A stretch of 64,000 bases of DNA from Microvirga sp. KLBC 81 (GTDB lineage: Bacteria > Pseudomonadota > Alphaproteobacteria > Rhizobiales > Beijerinckiaceae), in contig NZ_QDAH01000009.1 in NCBI RefSeq assembly GCF_003075415.1, positions 1 to 64,000 on the forward strand, given 5' to 3'. This document shows, in pieces, positions 46,674 to 54,341 of this stretch. The position numbers and the translations under genes are program-made. The notes beneath the pieces were generated by a model. That model ran no database searches. It was not told the DNA's origin and saw only the letters and a program-made list of their open reading frames with translations. Each line of letters starts with the position of its first letter. The first letter of the stretch is position 1.

Positions 46674-47657
46674 CTATGCATTCCCGATCAGCACGCCCGC
46701 ACCAAACACGAGCGCGCCGCCGAGCACCACCTGGAAGGCGGCGCGCAGGAAAGGCGTCTCCATATAGCGGTTCTGGATGAAGGCGATGGCCCAGAGTTCC
46801 ACGAACACCACGGCGGCGGCGATGATCGTCGCGGTCCAGAAGTGCGGGATGAGATAGGGCAGGGCGTGTCCGAGGCCGCCGATGGCGGTCATGATCCCGG
46901 AGGCCAGACCCCGCTTGACGGGCGAGCCGCGCCCGGAGAGCCTCCCGTCGTCATGGGCGGCTTCCGTGAAGCCCATGGAAATGCCGGCACCCACCGAGGC
47001 CGAGAGACCGACGAGAAAGGTCTGCCAGGTATCCTGCGTGGCAAACGCCGCCGCAAAAATGGGAGCAAGCGTCGAAACCGATCCGTCCATGAGGCCCGCC
47101 AGGCCCGGCTGGACATAGGTGAGGATGAATTGCCGCCGCTCCGTCTGAGCCTCTTCCTCCTTCACCGATTCCGGCGTGTAGGCGAGGTCGAGGCGGCGGG
47201 CGAGCGACTCGTGCTCCACTTCCGCCGCCGCGAGGTCGCCGAGAAGCTTTCGTGTCGAGGCATCGCTGGTGCGCTTGGCGGCCTCCACATAGAAGCGGTG
47301 AGCCTGCGCTTCCATAGTTTCCGCGGCAGAGCGAACCTTCTCGATGCCGAGTGGGCGCACGAGCCAATCGGGCTTGCGCTCGTAATAGCCCCGCACATGC
47401 TCGCGGCGGATCAGCGGAATCGTCTCGCCGAAACGCTTGCGGTGCAGCTCGATCAGCGCCGCCCGGTGCCCGTCCTCCTCGGCCGCCATCTCCTCGAAGA
47501 CCTTGGCCGATTGCGGAAAATCGGCCCGCAAGCCCTCCGCATAGGAAAGGTAGATCCGCGCATCGTCCTCCTCCGAGGAAATCGCAAGGGCGAGGATTTC
47601 CTGTTCGCTCAAGGAGTCGAAGGGACGGCGGTCGAAGCCGAAGACGCGAGAGAGCAT
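46674..47657 (-). CDS. mbfA: membrane-bound ferritin-like iron exporter MbfA
   Basis: A 327-aa protein with an N-terminal ferritin-like domain (about residues 1-165) with repeated EExxH-type metal ligands (SSEEDDARIYLSY, MAAEEDGHRAALI, AEVEHESLARRLD). A C-terminal VIT1/CCC1-like membrane domain follows (QPGLAGLMDGSVSTLAPIFAAAF, GFTEAAHDDGR). In Bradyrhizobium and Agrobacterium, MbfA exports iron and protects against iron and peroxide stress under control of Irr. A perfect Irr-type box lies 13 bp upstream of the ATG. Confidence 0.93.
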   Translation of the reverse strand: MLSRVFGFDRRPFDSLSEQEILALAISSEEDDARIYLSYAEGLRADFPQSAKVFEEMAAEEDGHRAALIELHRKRFGETIPLIRREHVRGYYERKPDWLVRPLGIEKVRSAAETMEAQAHRFYVEAAKRTSDASTRKLLGDLAAAEVEHESLARRLDLAYTPESVKEEEAQTERRQFILTYVQPGLAGLMDGSVSTLAPIFAAAFATQDTWQTFLVGLSASVGAGISMGFTEAAHDDGRLSGRGSPVKRGLASGIMTAIGGLGHALPYLIPHFWTATIIAAAVVFVELWAIAFIQNRYMETPFLRAAFQVVLGGALVFGAGVLIGNA

Positions 47658-47669
47658 GGTGGCACACTG

Positions 47670-47686
47670 TTTAGAATAATTCTAAA
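47670..47686. promoter_or_regulatory. Irr box (iron control element)
   Basis: TTTAGAATAATTCTAAA matches the ICE palindrome TTTAGAA-N3-TTCTAAA. It ends 13 bp before the mbfA start, leaving no clear ribosome site between, so Irr binding would block transcription initiation at or near the start. Confidence 0.9.
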
Positions 47687-48016
47687 TACCGTCCCCTGAT
47701 CAGAGCGTCAACCGCGCCAAGCTTGGGTCTGCCGAAGAGCGCAACAAAAAGCGCGGCGAGCCGCGCTTCCATCGCGTCACCATCAACGACTTAGCTCCGG
47801 CAATCTGGAATCGGATAAGCTGGCTTGTGGAACTAAGCGCCTGAACTAAAACTATATTTCAATAGTCACAGTAATCACGCTTCTGGCGGATCGTGTGTTG
47901 TGGAATCGCCATGTTTTAAGAGTTGCGATGGATTTCGCTCGAACCGCGTCCTTCGATGCTTTGCCGGTGTCTGCATTGCCGGCACCTTGTCCAGTGCATC
48001 GCCAGCCGAGGAAAGT
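47687..48016. other. 330-bp region without a gene
   Basis: It holds the mbfA upstream region and a 9-bp stem (AAGCGCGGC with GCCGCGCTT, about 47749-47768). An AT-richer stretch around 47840-47890 is visible. No supported reading frame. Confidence 0.5.
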
Positions 48017-48385
48017 TCAAGACTGCTGAGAGGACGCGGAGGCAGCGGAAGTGTTCATCTCGCTCGATAACCAGCCGCTCCAATATCTAACCTTCATGGT
48101 TTTGCTCCCCGCAGCTGCCTCCATGGCGTCTTGCAAGTTATCGTCGACCCAGGCTCTCTCGACGCGATCTCTTGCCACCGAGCAGACGATCAAAAGTTTG
48201 TCGTTGAGGATCGCTGATACAAAGCTTCTCAAAGCCTTTTCTTCGTCGTCGCCGTAGTATCCGACGAGCAAGTCCGGGTGGGTATGCCAGGACAGGCCAG
48301 CGAAGCCGATCGCAGGACCATCGTCAAATTGCTGGACAATTAACGTCAGCAGGCCATCGGAAGTGGTGTGCTCTTCCAGTATCAT
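48017..48385 (-). CDS. hypothetical protein
   Basis: A 122-aa protein that I do not recognise. It opens MILEEHTTSDGLLTLIVQQFDDGPAIGFAG, followed by DLLVGYYGDDEEKALRSFVSAILNDKLLIVCSVARD, and reads as a compact alpha/beta domain with an acidic middle and a Ser-rich tail. No signal peptide or membrane helix. It stands alone in the accessory segment between mbfA and the DUF1801 gene. Codon use by eye is plausible for coding, but an ORF artefact cannot be excluded. Confidence 0.6.
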   Translation of the reverse strand: MILEEHTTSDGLLTLIVQQFDDGPAIGFAGLSWHTHPDLLVGYYGDDEEKALRSFVSAILNDKLLIVCSVARDRVERAWVDDNLQDAMEAAAGSKTMKVRYWSGWLSSEMNTSAASASSQQS

Positions 48386-48610
48386 GTTCTTCTCGTCATC
48401 TGTCAGGTGTCGCCCTGGGCGGCCTCAGACCGGTATTCCTCGATTTCAGCCCGGAGCAGGGCAGATTATCAATCGGTTGGCGGAATAACATCGGCCCATG
48501 ATCGGTCTCTGCACACAAAGATCCCCATCACCTCATGAGTCGCCGTTACTGCTCAAAAACGGTGGACTTTTAAACGGACGACAACAATCACGAAGAAAGC
48601 GACAGCAACC

Positions 48611-49060
48611 ATGAAGAAGAGCAACAGCGGCTCGAAGGAAGGACAAGGAGGAGATTCTCCCTCTCAGCTGATAGATGCAAGAATCAAGGAGCTGAGCGAT
48701 TGGCGGGGCGAGACGCTCGCTCGGATCCGAATTCTCATCAAGCAGGCCGCCCCCGAAGTGATCGAGGAGTGGAAGTGGAGAGGGGTTCCGGTGTGGTCGC
48801 ACGCCGGGATGATCTGCACCGGTGAGACGTACAAGAATGTCGTGAAGATGACCTTCGCCAAGGGCGCCTCGTTGGAGGACCCTTCAGGCCTTTTCAACTC
48901 CAGCCTCGAAGGCAACACCAGGCGTGCCATCGATTTCTATGAAGGCGACAGGATTGACGAGGACGCGCTGAAGGCGCTCATTCGCGCCGCCGTGGCACTG
49001 AACACGTCCTCAGCCGCCCAGCGGCCGAGAAGCGCGTCGAGGAATGAGCGGGCGGTCTAG
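48611..49060 (+). CDS. DUF1801-domain protein
   Basis: A 149-aa protein with a Ser/Gly-rich start and a YdhG-like DUF1801 domain (LIDARIKELSDWRGETLARIRILIKQAAPEVIEEWKWRGVPVWSHAGMICTGETYKNVVKMTFAKGASL). The C-terminal part also includes GLFNSSLEGNTRRAIDFYEGD. Function unknown. The TAG stop is the CTAG that borders family A repeat copy 6. Confidence 0.85.
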   Translation: MKKSNSGSKEGQGGDSPSQLIDARIKELSDWRGETLARIRILIKQAAPEVIEEWKWRGVPVWSHAGMICTGETYKNVVKMTFAKGASLEDPSGLFNSSLEGNTRRAIDFYEGDRIDEDALKALIRAAVALNTSSAAQRPRSASRNERAV

Positions 49061-49184
49061 CGCATCATGCGGAACCGAAGGTCCGCGTCAGCGAAAAGGG
49101 GATCCGGCTTTCCGCACGATGCGCTCCTCCAGAGAGTGAGCATCGGATCGATCCCAAAGTGGAATCCACTTTGGGATCGATGCT
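49061..49184. repeat. family A palindromic repeat, copy 6
   Basis: A 124-bp element with CTAG on both sides (49057-49060 and 49185-49188). It starts CGCATCATGCGG and ends GATCGATGCT, with AAAGTGGAATCCACTTT as a palindromic half. Confidence 0.75.
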
Positions 49185-49244
49185 CTAGCGCGAGGTCACT
49201 CTCTCTGCCGTTCGGCAGACGGTCTTTGCGGAATTACGTGGCGT

Positions 49245-49550
49245 TTATTCTTTGTGCGGCGGGTTAGGATCGGTGAACCGATGAGCTCGCCAAGCGGCCC
49301 GACCTTTTGGCGTGATGCGGTAGTGCTTGGACTCTCGACCATTCCAAGTCGGGAGCGTCACCCTTTCCAGATATCCTCCTCGCACAAGCCTCTCTACCTC
49401 ATCATCAGGGTAACGATGCCAGTCTTGAGTATGGCCGCGGACCTCCTCCGCGAGCACGCCGAGCAGATAGTAGTCCCGTTCCGTCAATTGTATCTCGTGG
49501 TCGCTCACGCGGGATCCTTGGAGGCCAGAAATGACTACATGGTCAGCCAC
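49245..49550 (-). CDS. hypothetical protein, winged-helix-like
   Basis: A 101-aa protein. The core (LTERDYYLLGVLAEEVRGHTQDWHRYPDDEVERLVRGGYLERVTLPTWNG and HYRITPKGRAAWRAH) has the pattern of a winged helix with a C-terminal wing ending TPKGRAAW, typical of DNA-binding or restriction-associated small proteins. I cannot name a family. It is alone in the accessory segment. Confidence 0.6.
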   Translation of the reverse strand: MADHVVISGLQGSRVSDHEIQLTERDYYLLGVLAEEVRGHTQDWHRYPDDEVERLVRGGYLERVTLPTWNGRESKHYRITPKGRAAWRAHRFTDPNPPHKE

Positions 49551-49668
49551 GGGATGGACTATTCAACCCGGTGCGCAGTCCTACCGCCTAATGCCGCTGC
49601 GGTCGCAAGGCCCCCGTTGCTCTTCGTGAAGGTCCCATCCAACCCGTCCCTCAATGGGCTGCCGCGAC

Positions 49669-49869
49669 TTACGTGGCATCGTCCATGACGAAACGATCCT
49701 TCTGACCGCCCAAATCAGCGGTGACGAAAAGGAGTAGGATAGTTCCCAGCAATGCCGTGTTTGCCCCAATGGTCGCGGAGGCCAGAATGAGCGGGATGTC
49801 CGTGGATCCGATCAGGAGCGGCGTGACCACCGCGCCGAGAAGAGTCGTAAACCCGTAGACGACTGGCAT
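49669..49869 (-). CDS. small membrane protein
   Basis: A 66-aa protein with two hydrophobic helices (VVYGFTTLLGAVVTPLLI and LILASATIGANTALLGTILLLFV) and a short charged tail. An AAGGAG ribosome site lies upstream of ATG 49869. Family not recognised; it may be an uncharacterised small membrane protein of the accessory region. Confidence 0.55.
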   Translation of the reverse strand: MPVVYGFTTLLGAVVTPLLIGSTDIPLILASATIGANTALLGTILLLFVTADLGGQKDRFVMDDAT

Positions 49870-50050
49870 AGGCAGTGTCTCCTTGGCTTTTCAGTTTGCG
49901 TATGATCGCACGCCTACGTGTAAGCTCGATGACACCACCACTTCCATAAAGGAGCTTCTGCGAAGTAAGGACGCCCCGAGAGCGAGGGGTTCGCAAGGAT
50001 AAGGCGCGGGAGTTCAGGATTGCCTCGTTCCCACGCCTCTTCGCAATTGG

Positions 50051-50098
50051 CCCAAGTGACTTTCAGCCCAAGTGACTTTCAGCCCAAGTGACTTTGCT
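50051..50098. repeat. three tandem 16-bp repeats
   Basis: CCCAAGTGACTTTCAG occurs at 50051-50066 and 50067-50082, with a third copy (CCCAAGTGACTTTGCT) at 50083-50098. It lies just beyond the 3' end of the RTX-repeat gene. Confidence 0.85.
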
Positions 50099-50157
50099 CA
50101 ACGCTTTTCGGGTCCGTTGGTCCGGCGCTCAGCACAAGGCAGGAACGCCGAGCAGAG

Positions 50158-51054
50158 TCACAGGAGCAGGAAGTCCTCAGTACCGAACTCGGCGACCGTG
50201 CGGCCGACGAACAAGACGCTGTTTCCATTCCCCAGATCCAGAAGAGTGCCACCCGCAGCTCCACTCAGGGCCTCAAGCGGATTGAAGTCTTCTGCGAAAC
50301 CGAACAGTTGGACCACATCCTCCGATGGATCGAAGTCCGCGATCAGATCAACGCCTGTTCCTATGACCGTTCCACCATCAGTCCCGCCGTCAGTCCCGCC
50401 GTCAATGTCACCGTCAGTGCCACCATCCGTGCCATCATCGGTGCCACCGTCTGTACCACCATCGGTACCGCCGTCGGTGCCGTCATCCGAACCATCATCG
50501 TCAGCTCCTTCGCCTGACATCCGGAAGACAAATGCATCGGCACCATCGTTGCCGATGAGGAAATCATCGCCGGCTCCACCCTCGATGGTATCTGAAGCAT
50601 CGCCACCGATCACCGTGTCGTTGCCTGCGTTGCCCTGCAGCAGGTCAGCGGCCGTGGCGGCGTCCGGCGAAGTTGCGAAAGCCCGGATGAGATCGTCGCC
50701 GGCGCTGCCCCGAATGGTATCGGCGGCCACATCACCGCCGAGAATGGTGTCGTTGTCGCCTCCGCCGAAGACGAGATCCCCGGTTGGATCATTCCAGGCA
50801 ATGAAGTCGCTGCCTGCGCCAGCCAGGATGGTGTCCCTGCCGGCCATACCGCCGATACTGTCATCGCCAGGGCCGCCGAGCACGACGTCGTCGCCTGCAC
50901 CGGTAGTGATGGTATCATTCCCTTGGCCGCCGGACAGGAAGTCGTCCCCCGCACCGCCATCGATGGAGTCATTACCCTGCTCGCCGAGGATGATGTCAGC
51001 CTCATCAGCGCCGGTCAGGGTGTCGTTACCAGAAGTACCAGGAAGGAATGCCAT
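50158..51054 (-). CDS. RTX-type calcium-binding repeat protein with DGGT tract
   Basis: A 298-aa acidic protein that starts directly with RTX nonapeptide repeats (GTSGNDTLTGADEADIILGEQGND, GGAGDDFLSGGQGNDTI), which bind Ca2+ in characterised RTX proteins. After about residue 180 comes a tract of Asp/Gly/Thr tetrads (DGGT-like units), then a C-terminal segment (DLIADFDPSEDVVQLFGF, TVAEFGTEDFLLL) like the secretion end of type I substrates. No signal peptide. Type I secretion is inferred; no transporter gene is in the window. Divergent from the SGNH-RTX gene. Confidence 0.85.
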   Translation of the reverse strand: MAFLPGTSGNDTLTGADEADIILGEQGNDSIDGGAGDDFLSGGQGNDTITTGAGDDVVLGGPGDDSIGGMAGRDTILAGAGSDFIAWNDPTGDLVFGGGDNDTILGGDVAADTIRGSAGDDLIRAFATSPDAATAADLLQGNAGNDTVIGGDASDTIEGGAGDDFLIGNDGADAFVFRMSGEGADDDGSDDGTDGGTDGGTDGGTDDGTDGGTDGDIDGGTDGGTDGGTVIGTGVDLIADFDPSEDVVQLFGFAEDFNPLEALSGAAGGTLLDLGNGNSVLFVGRTVAEFGTEDFLLL

Positions 51055-51553
51055 GGTTCTTCTCCATGTCTGATGTCAGGATGATGCATATTGATACTCA
51101 GATCGCCGCCACGCTAAATGCGGCATCTACAAAGATGATCAACGCAAAACGGTCAGTAGAAATCGACATCGCTACAGATACAGATTTGTCGGCAAGGTGG
51201 TTTGGGCTGCCTTCGGCCGAAAGCTGCAACGCGAAAACGCTACGCTTGCCACAGCGAGTTCTAACAATATTGCGCAGTGCGCAGTCTGTGCTATGGCACG
51301 CCCGGACATCTACTTGAAATTTGACGCAAGAAAGAAGACGAAGTGCGTTCAAAGCGCGCTACCGAAAGAGGAGTACCTTGCCTTTCCATGAAAGGATTTT
51401 TCGGAATTTCGCTCCGTCTATTGCTCACGCACGCGCGGCCTCGCCCTACCCCGAATGAGGCAGGCGCGCGGACCTTCTCCTGCCCAAAATCCGGCGCAGG
51501 GTGGAGCCACCCGCTGTGGCGCAGGCGCGCTTGCAGCGGCGTCGGAGGCGGAC
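51055..51553. other. 499-bp divergent intergenic region of the RTX pair
   Basis: The left two thirds are AT-richer than the flanks. No reading frame with family support is seen; a frame at 51098-51352 (minus) has no recognisable features. Promoters of both divergent genes should lie here. Confidence 0.5.
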
Positions 51554-52996
51554 ATGCCGATCAATTTCCGAAGGCTTTTCTTCTTTGGGGACAGCATCAC
51601 TGATGCGGGGCGGCTCCCGGAACCGTTCCGGCCCGACCCGCCCTATGACGATGGCCGCTTCACCAACGGCCTCGTCTACGCCCAGCTCCTGACCCAGGAA
51701 CTCCAGGACTTCGGCGTGACTGCCAACAACTACGCTTATGGCGGCGCGAAGGCCCTGCCGTCTGAACCGCAGCAGTTGCTCATCGGCCTCGACGCCCAGG
51801 TCTCGGAATTCGAGATCAGTTACCTTCTCGACGGGCCGGGCGCCAGCGCCGCCGTGATCTTTATCGGCGGCAACGACTATCACGACGTCGATCCGTCTGA
51901 TCCGACGATCGTCAGCAGAGTGCTCGAGAGCATCGACGACGCGGCCATGCGGCTGGCGCGCCGGGGCGTTGACGAGCTCATCCTCTTCAACCTGCCGCTC
52001 TCCTCGCAGATTCCCCGCAGGAGCCTCCTGTCCGCCGCCGAGCTGGCGGCTGAGGACGCGATGATCAAGGCCCACAATGACGGCCTGCAGCAGCTCGCGG
52101 CCACCTACAGCGGCGCCGGGGTGCGGACCACCATCGTCGATGTCTATCGCCTCCTCCGCGAGGTCCGCGCCGACAAGGAGACCTTCGGCCTGAAGGCGGT
52201 CAATTCCTCCCTCTATATCCTCGACGAAGACGACATGCCCGTGCGAAACGAGATCACGAGCCAGTTCGATCCCGACGAGGTTGCCTTCTTCGACCCAGTC
52301 CACCCGTCGGCGGCTGGCCACGGCATCCTCGCCGCCTTCGCCGAGGCGACCCTGCGGGCCGACCTTGTCACGTTCCGCGGCAGCGGCAACGACACCATTG
52401 GCGGCAGCTCCGGCGCGGACTTGGTGGTGGCGGCCGGCGGCAGCGATCAGGTTCTCGCGGGGACCGGCGACGACGTTGTCCTCGCCGGCCTGGGCGACGA
52501 TACCGTCAGTGGCAGCGACGGGTCCGACCTCATCATCGGTGGCCGCGGCAATGACAGGATTACGGGCTCCACCGGCAGCGATCTCCTTGCCGGCAGCGCG
52601 GGTAATGACAACCTCAGCGGCGGCGGCGACCACGACGTCCTGATCCTCGGCACCGGCCTCGACAGCGCCAGCGGCGGCGCCGGCAACGACCTCCTGATCA
52701 TCACGGACGACGCTCTGACCGGTTTGGACACCGTGTCGGGCGGGACAGAGACCGACACGCTGCGGCTGGAGGTGTCCGAGGAGGTCTTCGTGTCCGATCT
52801 CTTCCAGGAAGAGATCCACGATTTCGTGCCCGGCGCGGAGACGATGCTCTCGATCGGCTTGACTGCGATCGGGGTCGAGCGCCTCGAAGTCTATGTCGAC
52901 GGCACCCAGAAATTCGCCACCGACAATCTCGCCCCCAACCAGGGCACGACCGCTGCGGCGCGGCTGCGGGATGCGGATCTTTGGGGGCTGGTCTGA
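51554..52996 (+). CDS. SGNH/GDSL hydrolase with RTX repeats
   Basis: A 480-aa putative lipase or esterase. The SGNH domain (residues 1 to about 270) has block I FFFGDSITDAG with catalytic Ser14, block III GGND with Asn107, and block V DPVHPS with Asp247 and His250. RTX-type repeats follow (about 276-400, GSGNDTIGGSSGAD, GTGDDVVLAGLGDDTVSG, and so on). The C-terminus has EIHDFVPGAETML. There is no signal peptide, as expected for a type I-secreted enzyme, but no exporter is in the window. ATG 51554 is chosen to give the GDSL start. Confidence 0.88.
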   Translation: MPINFRRLFFFGDSITDAGRLPEPFRPDPPYDDGRFTNGLVYAQLLTQELQDFGVTANNYAYGGAKALPSEPQQLLIGLDAQVSEFEISYLLDGPGASAAVIFIGGNDYHDVDPSDPTIVSRVLESIDDAAMRLARRGVDELILFNLPLSSQIPRRSLLSAAELAAEDAMIKAHNDGLQQLAATYSGAGVRTTIVDVYRLLREVRADKETFGLKAVNSSLYILDEDDMPVRNEITSQFDPDEVAFFDPVHPSAAGHGILAAFAEATLRADLVTFRGSGNDTIGGSSGADLVVAAGGSDQVLAGTGDDVVLAGLGDDTVSGSDGSDLIIGGRGNDRITGSTGSDLLAGSAGNDNLSGGGDHDVLILGTGLDSASGGAGNDLLIITDDALTGLDTVSGGTETDTLRLEVSEEVFVSDLFQEEIHDFVPGAETMLSIGLTAIGVERLEVYVDGTQKFATDNLAPNQGTTAAARLRDADLWGLV

Positions 52997-53514
52997 GCGG
53001 CGATCTCCCGCTCCAGCAGCCCCAGCTGGATTCCAAAAGGACTTGTCGGAATTTTGCGGACAATCTTTTCACGCATTTGCAAGCCTGTAGGGTCGATTGC
53101 AACATGGGTGATCGTCATTGCCGATGATGGGAGCGCCTTTGAGATCAAGGCGGCTGATAGCGGCTTCTTGAACCATCTCAAGGTCAAATTTGGGGACATG
53201 GTGCGGCCGCCTGGACCACCACCAGAGCCGTGGGCTCCTTGATCCTGTCGGCATCAAACTGATTAGCGCGGTGTGGCCTAGAGCCTCGGACCCAAAAGTG
53301 GATTTCACTTTTGGGTCCGAGGCTCCCTTCCTTGATGAGCGCATCGCTCGGTGCGGAAAACCGAATCCACTTTTCCGCACGATGCACTAACGATCAGACG
53401 GATATCTGCCTCCCGCTGAAGAGAAAACGCGCATGAGGCAATAAAGGCGCGGTCGAAGCGCGCCTTTCAAGTGAGACCTTACAGCTAAAAGCGAACAGGA
53501 ATCGCTCCGGTGCA
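52997..53514. other. region after the SGNH-RTX gene, mostly without a gene
   Basis: About 280 bp of unassigned sequence is followed by family A repeat copy 7 and then a short AT-richer spacer. Overlapping weak frames on both strands (52891-53242) have no recognised family and may be decayed coding sequence. Confidence 0.45.
53282..53386. repeat. family A palindromic repeat, copy 7
   Basis: A 105-bp element flanked by CTAG (53278-53281) and CTAA (53387-53390), starting AGCCTCGGACCC and ending GCACGATGCA. Confidence 0.7.
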
Positions 53515-54186
53515 TCAACCCTTCAGCTGGCACTCGAAGATCAAAGCTACATTGGTCTCCTGAAATGCGGGATGAGCAGCGCAGGCTTTCTCCGCAGCAC
53601 GGTAATTCTCGATATCTTCATCTTTGACGATGAAGCGTTGGTACGCGTCATAAGCATTGGCTTGAGCGAGGATGAAAGAACCGAAATCACGCCCAAGCGA
53701 TACCAAAGTCATATCTTGATCATCACGGCCCCAACTATCCATTTTCAGAAGGGCCAGATCGCCTGTCGTTGCAATAACCCAGTCCTCTCCATATCTTCCA
53801 AGGACAACACCATCGCCTTCGACGGTAAAGTAGGTTCTGAATTTTTCGTTATAGGCTGTTAATTGCTCTTCGACCGTGCGGCCAGCCCGTGGAGCGGGCG
53901 CGAAGTAGAAATGTCCAATCTGTTTGCCGGCGAGATCAAGGGTCCTGAGAACGCGCCGGACATCCTCATGGCCCGCTGGTAATATGGTGTCGAGCTGAGG
54001 TTCTCTTTCGGCTAAATCAGTCACTATGCCCTTTGCCAGCTCATCATAAAGCTCAGGATCTTCGGTATTGAGGGGAGTGAGCCATGAGCGTGTGAGAGCG
54101 GGCAGCTGATCCAGTGAGATGATCAGAGAATCGTGAGTTGCACGACCTTTCTTTGACAATGCCATGAGCTTTTTGAGGATCTGCAT
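53515..54186 (-). CDS. hypothetical protein
   Basis: A 223-aa soluble protein. Segments such as YFTVEGDGVVLGRYGEDWVIATTGDLALLKMDSWGRDD and LGRDFGSFILAQANAYDAYQRFI suggest a mixed alpha/beta fold. A resemblance to SMI1/KNR4 (SUKH) immunity-type domains is possible but I am not confident. No signal peptide. It stands between the RTX pair and pnp, and a DUF-type annotation is likely. Confidence 0.65.
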   Translation of the reverse strand: MQILKKLMALSKKGRATHDSLIISLDQLPALTRSWLTPLNTEDPELYDELAKGIVTDLAEREPQLDTILPAGHEDVRRVLRTLDLAGKQIGHFYFAPAPRAGRTVEEQLTAYNEKFRTYFTVEGDGVVLGRYGEDWVIATTGDLALLKMDSWGRDDQDMTLVSLGRDFGSFILAQANAYDAYQRFIVKDEDIENYRAAEKACAAHPAFQETNVALIFECQLKG

Positions 54187-54293
54187 GAAGGCGGCTCACA
54201 AACCGGGAATTGACAGCTGTCCAGCCCAGGGTTGCTGATGGCGATCACTCTAGCATGAGCAGCTCCTTGTTCGGAAATGCTCATTCTTGAACG

Positions 54294-54320
54294 AAAAAAG
54301 GCGGCCCGAAAGCCGCCTTT
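54294..54320 (-). terminator. intrinsic terminator of pnp
   Basis: On the minus strand AAAGGCGGC and GCCGCCTTT pair around TTTCGG and are followed by TTT. It lies about 20 nt after the pnp stop codon. Confidence 0.88.
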
Positions 54321-54341
54321 CCTTTAAGAGCTACAAGTCTT

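Noticed and set aside
51098..51352. An 84-codon minus-strand frame between the RTX genes
   Set aside because: It has no family pattern, no ribosome site, and spans the expected promoter region.
52891..53199. A 102-codon minus-strand frame at the end of the SGNH-RTX gene
   Set aside because: Nothing in it is recognisable and it overlaps the RTX gene's 3' end. It may be decayed sequence, but the evidence is too weak to call.
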